Assembly: GCA_021737785.1 (NCBI GenBank)
Contig: JAIPDI010000014.1
Location: forward strand, 1-64,000
Direction of reading: 5' to 3'
DNA from: Deltaproteobacteria bacterium
GTDB taxonomy: Bacteria > Desulfobacterota > DSM-4660 > Desulfatiglandales > Desulfatiglandaceae
DNA length: 64,000 nucleotides
Shown here: piece after piece, positions 54,289 through 63,627 of the stretch
Layout of the letters: the number at the start of each line of letters is the position of its first letter
Position numbering within the stretch: the stretch's first letter is position 1
Translations under genes and position numbers: made by a program
The notes under the pieces: model-generated
Told to the model about the DNA's origin: nothing
What the model saw: the letters and a program-made list of their open reading frames with translations, nothing else
Databases searched by the model: none

Positions 54289-56247
54289 ATGGCCAAACTG
54301 TTGTGGCAGCCGTCAAAGGAGAGGATCCGAAGTACCAACATGTATCGGTTCATGATGTTCGTCAATGAAAGGTACCAAAAGGATTTTGCCGAATATGCCC
54401 CGCTCTACCAGTGGTCCATCGACAACATCCCCGATTTCTGGGCGTCCATGTGGGAATTCGCCGGCATCAAGGCGTCCAGGCCCTATACCCGGGTGGTGAA
54501 CGATGTCACAAAGATGCCCGGGGCCAGATGGTTTCAGGGGGCGGAACTCAATTTCGCGGAAAACCTCCTCCGTTATCGCGACGATCGTGTGGCGCTTATC
54601 TTTAAAGGCGAAGACCAGGCCCCCATCCGGATGACCTATAAAGAACTCTATGATGAGGTGGCACGGGTTGCGGCACCTCTGAAGGAGGCCGGGGTCCAGC
54701 CGGGAGATCGCGTGGCAGGCTTCATGCCCAATATGCCCCAGACCGTCATCGCCATGCTTGCTGCCACCAGCCTGGGGGCCACATGGTCTTCCTGTTCCCC
54801 CGATTTCGGTATCAAGGGCGTGCTGGACCGCTTCGGTCAGATCAAACCGAAGGTCCTCTTCACGGCCAACGGATATTCATTTAAAGGAAAGAAATTCGAT
54901 TCCCTCGGACGGGTTTCCGATATTCTGAAGGAGATCCCCTCCATTGAAAAGGTGATCGTCGTCCCCTATACAGAAGAGGATCCCGACATCGGCCGGCTGG
55001 ACAGGGCCGTGGCCTACAACGCGTTCAAATCCAAGGGCGACACACCCCCGGAGATCGAATTCAGGCAGCTCCCTGCCGATCATCCCCTGTATATCATGTT
55101 CACCTCCGGCACCACAGGACTTCCCAAGTGCATGGTCCAGAGCGCAGGGGGCATCCTGTTGCATCACATGAAGGAACTCATGCTCCACACCGACCTGAAG
55201 CGGGATGACACCATCTTCTACTTCACCACCTGCGGATGGATGATGTGGAACTGGCTCACCAGTTCTCTGAGCGTCGGCGCCACCCTGGTCCTTTTTGACG
55301 GCAATCCCTTCCATCCGGATCCGGGGGCCCTCTGGAAAATGGCGCAGGATGAAAAAGTCACCATCTTCGGGACCAGCGCCGGCTATATTGCCGCCATCCA
55401 GAACGAAGGCGTGACCCCCGGCAAAACATACGACCTCTCCCCTCTGAAGGCCGTCCTCTCAACAGGCTCCCCCCTCTCGGTGGAAGGATTTGAATACATC
55501 TACAGCGAGGTGAAACAGGACCTCCAACTGGCCTCCATCTCCGGGGGATCCGACATCAACGGCTGCTTTGCCGCAGGCAATCCCATGGGTCCGGTCTATG
55601 CGGGCGAACTCCAGTGCAGGTGCCTGGCCATGAAGGTGGAGGCATTTGACGAAAACGGGCAACCGGTCATCAATCAGCAGGGGGAACTGGTCTGTACGGC
55701 CCCGTCCCCATCCATGCCCATCTATTTCTGGGATGACCCGGACGGCAAAAAATATCATGCCGCCTATTTTGACGTATACCCCAATATCTGGAGACACGGG
55801 GATTTCATAGAGATCAATGATCGGGGGGGGGTGGTCATCTATGGCCGTTCGGATGCCACGTTGAATCCCGGCGGTGTCCGAATCGGGACCGCGGAAATCT
55901 ACCGGCAGGTGGAAGGGATGGATGAAATCGACGACAGCCTTGTGGTGGGTCAGGAGTGGAAGGGCGATGTCCGGGTGATCCTCTTTGTCAAGATGGCTGA
56001 AGGCCATGCATTGACGGACGAACTCAAGAACAGGATCCGGACCACCCTGAGACAAAACGCCTCGCCCAGGCACGTGCCTGCCAAGATCATTGAAACCCCG
56101 GCTGTCCCCTATACCCTGAACATGAAAAAGGTGGAACTGGCGGTCAAGAAGGTCATCGAAGGTAAGCCCGTCCTGAACAAGGACGCCCTGAGCAACCCCG
56201 AGGCCCTGGACTTTTACGGGGACCTGAAAGCACTTCAGGAGGATTAG
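54289..56247 (+). CDS. aacS: Acetoacetyl-CoA synthetase
   Basis: A 652-residue acyl-CoA synthetase of the ANL superfamily. LWQPSKERIRSTNMYRFM is the typical AacS start; the core motif is intact (MFTSGTTGLPKCMVQ), followed by TTCGWMMWNW, the GGSDINGCFAAGNPMGPVYAGE segment and the C-terminal lysine region (PAVPYTLNMKKVELAVKK). It activates acetoacetate (or a related 3-oxoacid) to the CoA ester. Intact motifs contrast with the degenerate ligase at 20849. Start ATG 54289 after agaggaggaag. Confidence 0.93.
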   Translation: MAKLLWQPSKERIRSTNMYRFMMFVNERYQKDFAEYAPLYQWSIDNIPDFWASMWEFAGIKASRPYTRVVNDVTKMPGARWFQGAELNFAENLLRYRDDRVALIFKGEDQAPIRMTYKELYDEVARVAAPLKEAGVQPGDRVAGFMPNMPQTVIAMLAATSLGATWSSCSPDFGIKGVLDRFGQIKPKVLFTANGYSFKGKKFDSLGRVSDILKEIPSIEKVIVVPYTEEDPDIGRLDRAVAYNAFKSKGDTPPEIEFRQLPADHPLYIMFTSGTTGLPKCMVQSAGGILLHHMKELMLHTDLKRDDTIFYFTTCGWMMWNWLTSSLSVGATLVLFDGNPFHPDPGALWKMAQDEKVTIFGTSAGYIAAIQNEGVTPGKTYDLSPLKAVLSTGSPLSVEGFEYIYSEVKQDLQLASISGGSDINGCFAAGNPMGPVYAGELQCRCLAMKVEAFDENGQPVINQQGELVCTAPSPSMPIYFWDDPDGKKYHAAYFDVYPNIWRHGDFIEINDRGGVVIYGRSDATLNPGGVRIGTAEIYRQVEGMDEIDDSLVVGQEWKGDVRVILFVKMAEGHALTDELKNRIRTTLRQNASPRHVPAKIIETPAVPYTLNMKKVELAVKKVIEGKPVLNKDALSNPEALDFYGDLKALQED

Positions 56248-56594
56248 CCTGCTGCCGGCATGTGCGAACGGATACCGCAATTCGGCCTTCCCGTATGTCG
56301 AAGAGGTTCTGTTCATGTAAATTTTGTTCCATCAATTTTGATGGTCTCTTTCCGTCATTCCGGCGAAGCTTGTCCCGGGCTCCGATTCCCGCAAGTACGG
56401 GATCTTCGACCGGGAGCCGGAATCCAGTGTTCTCAAGCGCTTATGAAAACTCTGGACCCCGTCCCGCCATTCGGCGGGATTCAACGGGGTGACGACTTTT
56501 TACGAATGCATCAATTTTCAATTTTCAATTCTTGAATATTCAATTGCGCCTGAACGGGGTTTTCGTTTAGGCACAAAGTAGATAAAGGAACGCC
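56248..56594. other. 347-bp intergenic region holding repeat C
   Basis: Contains repeat C copy 2 (56331-56519) and short A/T-rich flanks (tttcaattttcaattcttg). No gene; reading frames here (56260-56535, 56262-56492) translate the repeat. Confidence 0.7.
56331..56519 (+). repeat. Dispersed palindromic repeat C, copy 2
   Basis: About 190 bp matching the reverse complement of 37138-37347 nearly throughout. It starts near attttgatggtc, has the nested palindrome cccgccattcggcggg, and ends acgaatgcatcaatttt. It has no coding potential of its own. Confidence 0.85.
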
Positions 56595-57683
56595 TTGCAA
56601 GACTTCAACGGGAAAAAGGTGGTCTTTTTCGGATGCCCCCTGGACAGCGACGAGAGAGATGAATCTGTCCGGGAAAAGCTTTCCTGCATGGCCCCCGGGC
56701 AGGCAGGAGATGACCCCTACCCCTTTGTCATGGATTTCATCCGCAATGAGGTGGATCCGCGGCTCTGGGAGGAAATCGGGTCGTTGGACGTCCCCGAATG
56801 GCTCCGGCCCGTTCCCCCCCCAACGGAAAAGGGGAAACTGACGGCCGAAAATTTCATCGCCTTCATTGACAATAACGGATGCCGTACCTTTGCGGAGATG
56901 CTGGCGGAACATGTGGTGGCCGAGGTATATCCCCATACGCCATGCATGCTGGCCGTCGACCACTCCCTGACCGGGGGCGTTTTAAAACAACTGATGGGGC
57001 AATACCGGCCGGAAGACACCAGCCTGGTCATCCTGGACAGCCACACGGACGCGCTCCCTGCGGCCCTCGTGTCCGGCGCCATCCAGTACGACATGGAGAC
57101 CAATCCCCAGTCGGTGTACGACCCGTCCGACCCCTTCCTGAAAAACCGCCCCGGGTCATACAATGCCTCGTCGTTTATCCGGCATGTATTGGAATCCGGT
57201 CTGATCACCCCGTCCAATCTCTACATTATCGGCATCAGCGATTACCCGCCCAAACGCTCCTTCCGAATCAAGGATGCGCGGATCAAAAAATATGTCGGGC
57301 TCTATTCAGGATTGAAACGGCAGGGGGTGACGCTCATTACCAAAAAGGACCTCATCAGCAGTCCTTCCAAGGTTCGCGATATCCTGGGACGGATTAAGAC
57401 CCCCCATCTCTATGTCTCGATCGACATGGATGTCGGGGCCGGAAACGCCCTTGACGGGGTCCGTTTCAGAAATTGGCAGGGATTGAATGAACAGCAGATC
57501 TACGGCATGGCGAGGCTTCTTCGGGACATCCTTTCAAAGGGAACAGACCTCATCGGCATGGATCTGACCGAATTCAACCCGCGAAGGGCAGGTCCGGGCC
57601 CTTTCTCCGACATTGACCGCACCTACAGAATCGCCGCCAACCTGATCAGGAGATTGTGCTTTGGTCTGGATGAAAAGCACTAA
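56595..57683 (+). CDS. Arginase/agmatinase-fold metallohydrolase
   Basis: A 362-residue ureohydrolase-fold protein. Metal-ligand motifs are intact: DHS (VDHSLTGG) near residue 121, D-x-H-x-D (LDSHTD) near 147, and D-x-D in VSIDMDVGAG near 277. The loop after the last motif reads VGAGNALDGVR instead of the arginase DPxxAPGTG, and the protein is longer than usual at the N-terminus, so substrate is open. Start is TTG 56595, after ataaagga; an upstream ATG in frame was not found. Confidence 0.82.
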   Translation: MQDFNGKKVVFFGCPLDSDERDESVREKLSCMAPGQAGDDPYPFVMDFIRNEVDPRLWEEIGSLDVPEWLRPVPPPTEKGKLTAENFIAFIDNNGCRTFAEMLAEHVVAEVYPHTPCMLAVDHSLTGGVLKQLMGQYRPEDTSLVILDSHTDALPAALVSGAIQYDMETNPQSVYDPSDPFLKNRPGSYNASSFIRHVLESGLITPSNLYIIGISDYPPKRSFRIKDARIKKYVGLYSGLKRQGVTLITKKDLISSPSKVRDILGRIKTPHLYVSIDMDVGAGNALDGVRFRNWQGLNEQQIYGMARLLRDILSKGTDLIGMDLTEFNPRRAGPGPFSDIDRTYRIAANLIRRLCFGLDEKH

Positions 57684-57863
57684 AGCCGTCTGTGCGGGCC
57701 GGCGGGACGCTTTTATAAAATTCGGTAGCTTATGCCCTTGCCCGACTGAAAATCAGATGCCCGGCCAACATATTGCTTTCAGTCCGGAATCATGTCAACT
57801 AAATAATCAACGAGCCAGCCGGACTGCACCTCGGCCTCAGCAATGTGGATCTCGGGCAGGGCG

Positions 57864-59567
57864 TTATACCATGCTCACGATCAGGGCCCCCCAGACGGTA
57901 AGCAGGACGTTCCCAATGGCATAGGGAACCGTATATCCGATGACCGCAACCGCGCTTTTGGAATCCTCTTTAACCGAATTCAGGGCTGCGGTACAGGTAC
58001 CGGCCCCGGTCATCGCCCCCAAGAGAAGGACGGGGTTGAGCTTGAGCACGTAGAGTCCAAAGATCCAGGTCAGGACATGGGGAATGCAGGTCAAACACAC
58101 CCCGGCGATAAAGATGGTAATGCCCGCCTGTTTAAGGGCCGCAAGGGCCTCGGGACCGGCCGAGATTCCGACGCAGGCAATAAAAAGATTCAGCCCGAGG
58201 TCGGTAAAGATCCACTGGGCCGGGGTGGGGATCTGCCCCCAGGTGGGTCTGACCGACCGGAGCCACCCGAAGAAGATCCCTGAAACCAAAACGCCCCCGC
58301 CGACGCCGAGGGTGATGGGGACGCCCCCGACATTGATGGCCAGCAGGCCGACCAGGGTCCCGACGATGATGCCCATTCCCACCGTGACCAGATCGGTAAT
58401 CTGGGTCCGGCGTTCAGGAAAGCCGACAGCCGCCGCCAGGGTCTCCACATCCTTGCGCGCGCCGATCACGGTGAGGATATCCCCCCTGTGCACCTTGAGC
58501 TTCGGGGCGAGGGGAAGTTCATGGCCCTGACGGGTCACGCTGCGGATAAAGCAGCCGTGCCCCAGACCCGTGAAGATCTCGCTGATGGATTTTCCGTCCA
58601 GGGCCTTATTGGTCACGCAGATGCCGAGGATCTCTCCGACCATTTCCTGAACCACCTTGTCGTCGACCTCCGGGCCGATGATCTCCCAGGCGTTGAAGAC
58701 CCGTGACCGGAACCCGGTGAGAACGACAATATCTCCTTTATCCAACCTGAGGTCCCGGTTAAACTCATCGATAACCTGGTCCCCTTTCTTGATCCGGTCA
58801 ACCGCTATCCTTTTCGGGAACAGGGCTTCGACCTCCTGGACCGTTTTTCCGATGGCCTCCTTTTTGTCAACCCGGTAGGCCCTGGGAACCACCAGGTTTG
58901 ACCAGTGAAAGGCCTCCACCGATTCGGTCTGATCCAGGGAACCGAGTTCGGCCTCCGCCCTCTTTGCCGCTTCGGGGAGGTTGATGCGCCAGAGGCCGGA
59001 AAGGACTTTCAGGAGGATGATCAGGCCCGCGGTCCCGAAGACATAGGTGACGGCATAGGCAACCGCGATATCGGACTTGAGATCCAGGACCTCGCTGACC
59101 CTCCCGGCAGTCAGCTTCTGGATGGCCCCGCTGGCGGTCCCGATGACCGAAGACTGGGTCAGTGCCCCGGCCAAAAGCCCCCCGCTGTAGCCGCTGTTGA
59201 GGCCGAAGAGCCTGGCCAGGACGATTGCCGCGATCAGGGCCGCGACGCAGAAGAAAACGGAAATGGTCACATATTTCACTCCCCCGCGCTTCAGCCCCCC
59301 GATGAAATCGGGGCCGACTTTGTAACCGATGGCAAAGATAAAAAGCCCGAAGGAGATGGTCTTGATCAGGCCCAGATCAAGATGGGTATTGCGAAGGATC
59401 AAGGCCCCCAAAACAATCGCCACGATCAGGACGCTGGTGGTGGAACCGAGCGAAAAGGTCCCGAATTTGACCTTCCCGAGGGCATAGCCGGCCGCGAGGG
59501 ATGCAAAGAGAAGGATCGACGGATTTTCACGGCAGAGCTGGAACACATCATGAATCAGGGTCTGCAT
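57864..59567 (-). CDS. aspT: Aspartate:alanine antiporter (AspT/YidE family)
   Basis: A 567-residue inner membrane carrier: an N-terminal hydrophobic half, a central cytoplasmic part with two TrkA-C (RCK_C) domains (VQEVEALFPKRIAVDRIKKG; LDGKSISEIFTGLGHGCF), and a C-terminal hydrophobic half ending GAMTGAGTCTAALNSVKEDSKSAVAVIGYTVPYAIGNVLLT, which is typical of AspT. Its gene lies 18 nt after aspD on the same strand. Together the pair generates proton motive force by exchanging aspartate for alanine (known for AspT systems). Confidence 0.93.
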   Translation of the reverse strand: MQTLIHDVFQLCRENPSILLFASLAAGYALGKVKFGTFSLGSTTSVLIVAIVLGALILRNTHLDLGLIKTISFGLFIFAIGYKVGPDFIGGLKRGGVKYVTISVFFCVAALIAAIVLARLFGLNSGYSGGLLAGALTQSSVIGTASGAIQKLTAGRVSEVLDLKSDIAVAYAVTYVFGTAGLIILLKVLSGLWRINLPEAAKRAEAELGSLDQTESVEAFHWSNLVVPRAYRVDKKEAIGKTVQEVEALFPKRIAVDRIKKGDQVIDEFNRDLRLDKGDIVVLTGFRSRVFNAWEIIGPEVDDKVVQEMVGEILGICVTNKALDGKSISEIFTGLGHGCFIRSVTRQGHELPLAPKLKVHRGDILTVIGARKDVETLAAAVGFPERRTQITDLVTVGMGIIVGTLVGLLAINVGGVPITLGVGGGVLVSGIFFGWLRSVRPTWGQIPTPAQWIFTDLGLNLFIACVGISAGPEALAALKQAGITIFIAGVCLTCIPHVLTWIFGLYVLKLNPVLLLGAMTGAGTCTAALNSVKEDSKSAVAVIGYTVPYAIGNVLLTVWGALIVSMV

Positions 59568-59585
59568 GACACCACCTCCGTGAGG

Positions 59586-61178
59586 CTATTGATCAGATTC
59601 CCATTCCTTCCGGTAATCTTCCAGGAGTTCGCTGATCCCCTTTCCGATCTTGTCGTACTCGTCCTTGAAAAGGTTGGCCAGGGAGACCCGGATGGACATC
59701 TCCGGGGCGTCGAAACCGCCGCCGTCCATGAGAACGATCTCTTTCTCTTGAGCCAGTCTCCAGACAAAGTCGATCGGCTCATGGGAGGTCTCAAGCCACT
59801 TGGCAAATGCTTCCCCGTGGCGTTCCCTGGCCAGTTTGGGGATATCGATGGTGGTGTAGTAGCGCGCATAGCAGGGGAGTTCCGGGGCCGGGGCGCCCAG
59901 CCCTGCGTAAAGGGTCTCGAACCGTTCCCGGACCAGGTCCTGGGCCTCCTTACGGTATAGATGGCTGTCGGAATCGAGGAGTTCCTGGAAGGAAAAGAGC
60001 GCCATCATAACCTGCTGGGGGGTGGAGAGACCGGCGGTATGGTTGAGGGCCACCGCCCGGCTGTCGGCCACCAGCCGGTCGATCAGCTTCAGGCTGTCCG
60101 GGTCGGTGATGATCGGCGCGTAGCGCTGGTGGAGGGCCTTGCGCTTCTGCTCGGGGAGCGCGGCGATCATCGGGTCCATGACATTGTCCCGGTAGATCCC
60201 GATCACGCCCACCCGCCATCCGGTGGCGCCGAAATACTTGGAGTATGAGTAGACCAGAATGGTGTTCCTGGGGGCGATGGCGACCAGCGACTTGAACCCG
60301 TTGACAAAGGTGCCGTAGACATCGTCCGTGAGGATGATCAGGTCCTTTCTCCTGGAGTTGACCAGTTCTGCGATCTTGTTTAACGATGCGCTGTCGACGC
60401 TCACCGATGCAGGATTGGAGGGATTGACCAGAAAAAAGGCCTTGATATGGGGGTCTGTGAGTTTTTCCAGCTCCGCGTCCGGGTATTGCCAGTTGTTCTC
60501 CTCGTCCTGCTTGACCTCGATGACAACCAGTTCGTAGTCGTTGAGGATGGGGATCTCCAGGTAGGGGGTGAAGATGGGGGTGCCGAGCGCGATTTTATCC
60601 CCGGGGCTGATCAGACCATTTTCTTTGAGCGTGTTGAAAATATAGGTCATGGCCGCGGTCCCCCCTTCAACCGCAAAGAGGTCCATGGTCCCTTCAGGGG
60701 GCGTGTTGTCGCACATGGTGACGTCGAGATAGGCCCGGATGATCTTTTCGATGTTTTCGAGGATACGGTCCGGCGTAGGATAATGGTCGCCCAGGATGCC
60801 GTCCACCATCTCGCCCATAAAGGCGTCTCCGTCCAGTCCGATCTTCTCTGTGGCATATTGGTAGCTGTCCGCCAAAAACTGGGCCCCCCGCTGCTCGGCG
60901 TGGAAGCGGCAGAACTCCTGGAAGCGTTCCCCCATCCCCTTTGAGTCAGGGGCCCCGGCCAGCCCGGGCCGGCTCAGGACCCGGCGCCCTTCCTCGATGG
61001 CAAAAGCACCCAGGAGGAAGAAGGCCTCACGGGGCTCGGTCGCCACCCAGTTGGGGTTGCCCCGCCCGGCATTGAGCATCATCTTCTCCCGGTTGCCCTT
61101 TGCCATGGCAATCAGCTTGTTTTTGAGCTCAAAGGGACTCAGTGCCTCGTAACCTTTTTCGATTTCCGATATGCCCAT
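59586..61178 (-). CDS. aspD: Aspartate 4-decarboxylase (bifunctional with aminotransferase)
   Basis: A 530-residue PLP enzyme of the aminotransferase class I fold that converts aspartate to alanine and CO2, with residual aminotransferase activity. Visible: FELKNKLIAMAKG start, FFLVNPSNPASVSVD, DDVYGTF, and the PLP lysine in YSYSKYFGATGWRVGVIG. Length matches the AspD family, longer than ordinary aspartate aminotransferases. I use ATG 61178 (MGISEIEKGYEALS), with aggaggg 9 nt upstream; the frame is open to 61211. Confidence 0.95.
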   Translation of the reverse strand: MGISEIEKGYEALSPFELKNKLIAMAKGNREKMMLNAGRGNPNWVATEPREAFFLLGAFAIEEGRRVLSRPGLAGAPDSKGMGERFQEFCRFHAEQRGAQFLADSYQYATEKIGLDGDAFMGEMVDGILGDHYPTPDRILENIEKIIRAYLDVTMCDNTPPEGTMDLFAVEGGTAAMTYIFNTLKENGLISPGDKIALGTPIFTPYLEIPILNDYELVVIEVKQDEENNWQYPDAELEKLTDPHIKAFFLVNPSNPASVSVDSASLNKIAELVNSRRKDLIILTDDVYGTFVNGFKSLVAIAPRNTILVYSYSKYFGATGWRVGVIGIYRDNVMDPMIAALPEQKRKALHQRYAPIITDPDSLKLIDRLVADSRAVALNHTAGLSTPQQVMMALFSFQELLDSDSHLYRKEAQDLVRERFETLYAGLGAPAPELPCYARYYTTIDIPKLARERHGEAFAKWLETSHEPIDFVWRLAQEKEIVLMDGGGFDAPEMSIRVSLANLFKDEYDKIGKGISELLEDYRKEWESDQ

Positions 61179-61570
61179 GTCAATTGCCCTCCTGTGTTGG
61201 AATAATTCCACAGATACCCTTTATCGCATTTGGCGGGTAGCGTTGAACCCGTGACCGACTCCAATGTCAGTATTTGAGGTGGGACTTGAGCATATCCGCT
61301 GAGAAGTCCGTGGGCCGGCATCAACAGTAACCGGGCCTTGAAGGTGTCAAGCTCGCCCCCGAGAACGGCCGCGAGTTTCTCCAGGTCTTCCCCGCCGCCC
61401 ACATCTCTTTCTGTTGTGGGTCGATCCATTTCTGCTTGCCTACCAGGATAGAAATATACTAACAACATGTAATTTTAACTAACATATAGAATCAATGAAT
61501 ATCAATCAATAAAAATTAGAAGAGGGTTAGGGTTCACTCAAAAACAGGCTCGCAGATGGGAGGAGTGATC
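61179..61570. other. 392-bp region between aspD and the porin gene
   Basis: Divergent promoter region. A minus-strand reading frame (61139-61468) crosses it; the part after an internal ATG near 61430 (RPTTERDVGGGEDLEKLAAVLGG) has coding-like composition but no RBS and overlaps aspD, so it is not called as a gene. The last 120 bp are A/T-rich and may hold the porin promoter. Confidence 0.5.
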
Positions 61571-63019
61571 ATGAGGATTCAAGAACGACGGATATTGGTT
61601 TTGGGTATGGCGTTTATCCTCATATGTGTGAAGGGCTTCTGGGGCGTGGCCCTGGCCGGGGATGATGACGCAGTGAACAGACTGGAGCGCATTATCGAGG
61701 CGCAACAGCAACAGATCGAGGCACAGGCCAAGGCCTTGGCTGCCCTGCAGGCCCGCATGGATCAATTGACCAGAGAGAGTTCGGCCACCCGGGAGATCCT
61801 GAATAAGGGAAAAGAAGTGGTGGAGGCAACCAGAGAGGAGGCCGAGGGTGCGAAACGGGAAGCGGACATGGCCCTTCGCAAAGTGGAGGCCATCGACCCG
61901 GGCCGTGAAGAGGATCGGATGCTGGATCAGAAATTCATGCACTTCGAGGTCCCGAAAACCGAGACGGTGGTGACGGTTTCGGGTTTTGCCAAGGGCTCTG
62001 TCATCCACGACTTCGATGGCATCGCGAGCCCGACCGAATTTATCACCTCAGCCATCGTTGTGGACGGCAAACCGTCAGACGTGCCCGGCAGCCGGACAAC
62101 CTTCACAGCCAATGACTCCCGCTTTGTAATAGGGTCCGCCACGCCCACGGGGATCGGGAGGTTGTCCACCTTTATCTCCGCGGACTTTTTCGGCAACACG
62201 GATTCAACGTCGCCCAAACTGAGACTGCGCCAGGCCTTCGGCCAGTTGGATGACTTTTTCCTCGGGGGGTCGCTACGTGTCGGGCAGTCCTGGTCCACAT
62301 GGGACGATGTCCCGGGTTTACCCGAGACCCTCGACTTCCAGGGTCCTAACGGATCTCAGCAGACCCGGAAGCCTTTGGTGCGATGGGCACGCGACTTCGA
62401 CAACCGGCTCGCTTTCTGGGCGGCGATCGAAAATCCTGACAGCAGCATCGAAAATGGAAACAGCGGGACCCGGTGGCCGGACGGCGTTCTCGCCCTCAAT
62501 TACCTTGGTGCCTGGGGCCACCTCAAACCGGCGATCCTCTTCCGTGATGTCTGCGGGGAGGCATCCGGCAGCGGGATGAGGAGTGAATTCGGCTGGGGAG
62601 CATCTCTGTCGAGCAGGATCAACCTTCCGATTTTAGGAAAAAAGGATAACCTCAAATTTCAACTGGTCTACGGCAGGGGAATCGGGAGCTATATGAATGA
62701 GGATGGTGTCAATGACGGCGTCCTTGAAGGCGCTGAACTGAAGCTGCTCCCGGTGTTCTCCGGGTTTGGCGCCGTCCAGCACTGGTGGATGGAGGGTCTT
62801 CGCTCCAATGCGGTATTCGGGTGGGTGGACGTGGGCAACCAGGACGCTGAGTCCGGCAGCGCGCTGAGCCGGTCACTCTACCTGGCGGGAAACCTGATCT
62901 GGAGTCCGGTCAAGCAGATGGACATTGGCGGTGAATTCCTTTGGGGTCAGCGGAAGAACAGGGGCGGCGCGAGAGGCGCCGCCACACGGATACAGTTCAG
63001 CGCCAAATACAAATTCTAA
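61571..63019 (+). CDS. DcaP-like trimeric outer membrane porin
   Basis: A 482-residue outer membrane channel: signal peptide (VLGMAFILICVKGFWGVALAG), an N-terminal coiled coil (AVNRLERIIEAQQQQIEAQAKALAALQARM), and a beta-barrel that begins VPKTETVVTVSGFAKGSVIHD and ends with Phe (QFSAKYKF), needed for barrel assembly. DcaP proteins take up dicarboxylates and related acids, which would suit aspartate supply to the neighbouring aspD-aspT pair (inference). Start ATG 61571 has gggagg 8 nt upstream. Confidence 0.88.
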   Translation: MRIQERRILVLGMAFILICVKGFWGVALAGDDDAVNRLERIIEAQQQQIEAQAKALAALQARMDQLTRESSATREILNKGKEVVEATREEAEGAKREADMALRKVEAIDPGREEDRMLDQKFMHFEVPKTETVVTVSGFAKGSVIHDFDGIASPTEFITSAIVVDGKPSDVPGSRTTFTANDSRFVIGSATPTGIGRLSTFISADFFGNTDSTSPKLRLRQAFGQLDDFFLGGSLRVGQSWSTWDDVPGLPETLDFQGPNGSQQTRKPLVRWARDFDNRLAFWAAIENPDSSIENGNSGTRWPDGVLALNYLGAWGHLKPAILFRDVCGEASGSGMRSEFGWGASLSSRINLPILGKKDNLKFQLVYGRGIGSYMNEDGVNDGVLEGAELKLLPVFSGFGAVQHWWMEGLRSNAVFGWVDVGNQDAESGSALSRSLYLAGNLIWSPVKQMDIGGEFLWGQRKNRGGARGAATRIQFSAKYKF

Positions 63020-63235
63020 ACCCACGCAAAACTGCGGCAGCGGCAGCGAGGCACTCTTTTGAAATTGAGTAACTCACGCATCAAGCGAATAATTGACGGT
63101 TCTTGCGATGGACTCTCCCCTCTCCACTGAAAATCCAATGTTGGCCAAACTCATCTCCAGCTTTTTGGCAAGTGCCGTATGAGATATACCCAATTTCAAT
63201 TAAACTTTTAAAGAAGATGTCCCCTTACACTGCGC

Positions 63236-63556
63236 TCACGCCTCAACCGCCGGAATAAAGTCACCCACATCATTGCTGTACACCCGTTTTCCCACGATCC
63301 CTTTTCGTTCCAGGTCCAGAATGCCGGCCCGCAGGGTGGCGATTCTGTCGTGATAGGTGTTAAGCCCGATGGAGAGAAGGGCGTCGAAGGGATCGTTCCG
63401 GCTCAGGGCTGCCTTGATGGCGGTGTATTTTGCGCGGCCCTGATGAAGAATGTCCAGAATGACCAGGCAGAGCTTGTCGGACAGACCCTCAAGAGGGAGT
63501 TTTCGAGCATGGCGGCGAACCTTTTTGCGCTGGTCCTGAAAAGCGAAGTCCTCCAT
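63236..63556 (-). CDS. Small unknown cytoplasmic protein
   Basis: A 106-residue, mostly helical protein (LSDKLCLVILDILHQGRAKYTAIKAALSRND; TYHDRIATLRAGILDLERKGIVGKRVY). The layout of helices and a basic N-terminus could suit a nucleic acid-binding or regulatory protein, but no family is recognised. ATG 63556 has a modest RBS. It lies between the porin and the decarboxylase genes. Confidence 0.6.
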   Translation of the reverse strand: MEDFAFQDQRKKVRRHARKLPLEGLSDKLCLVILDILHQGRAKYTAIKAALSRNDPFDALLSIGLNTYHDRIATLRAGILDLERKGIVGKRVYSNDVGDFIPAVEA

Positions 63557-63627
63557 GCGCCTTTACCCCTCTCCATGAAATACTGAGAGATGATCAACGT
63601 CCGAAGTTCATGGTGATCGAGCAACTT

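Noticed and set aside
61139-61468. Minus-strand ORF between aspD and the porin
   Set aside because: It overlaps the aspD start, has no RBS, and matches no family I recognise. Composition is somewhat coding-like, so it is noted in the gap entry.
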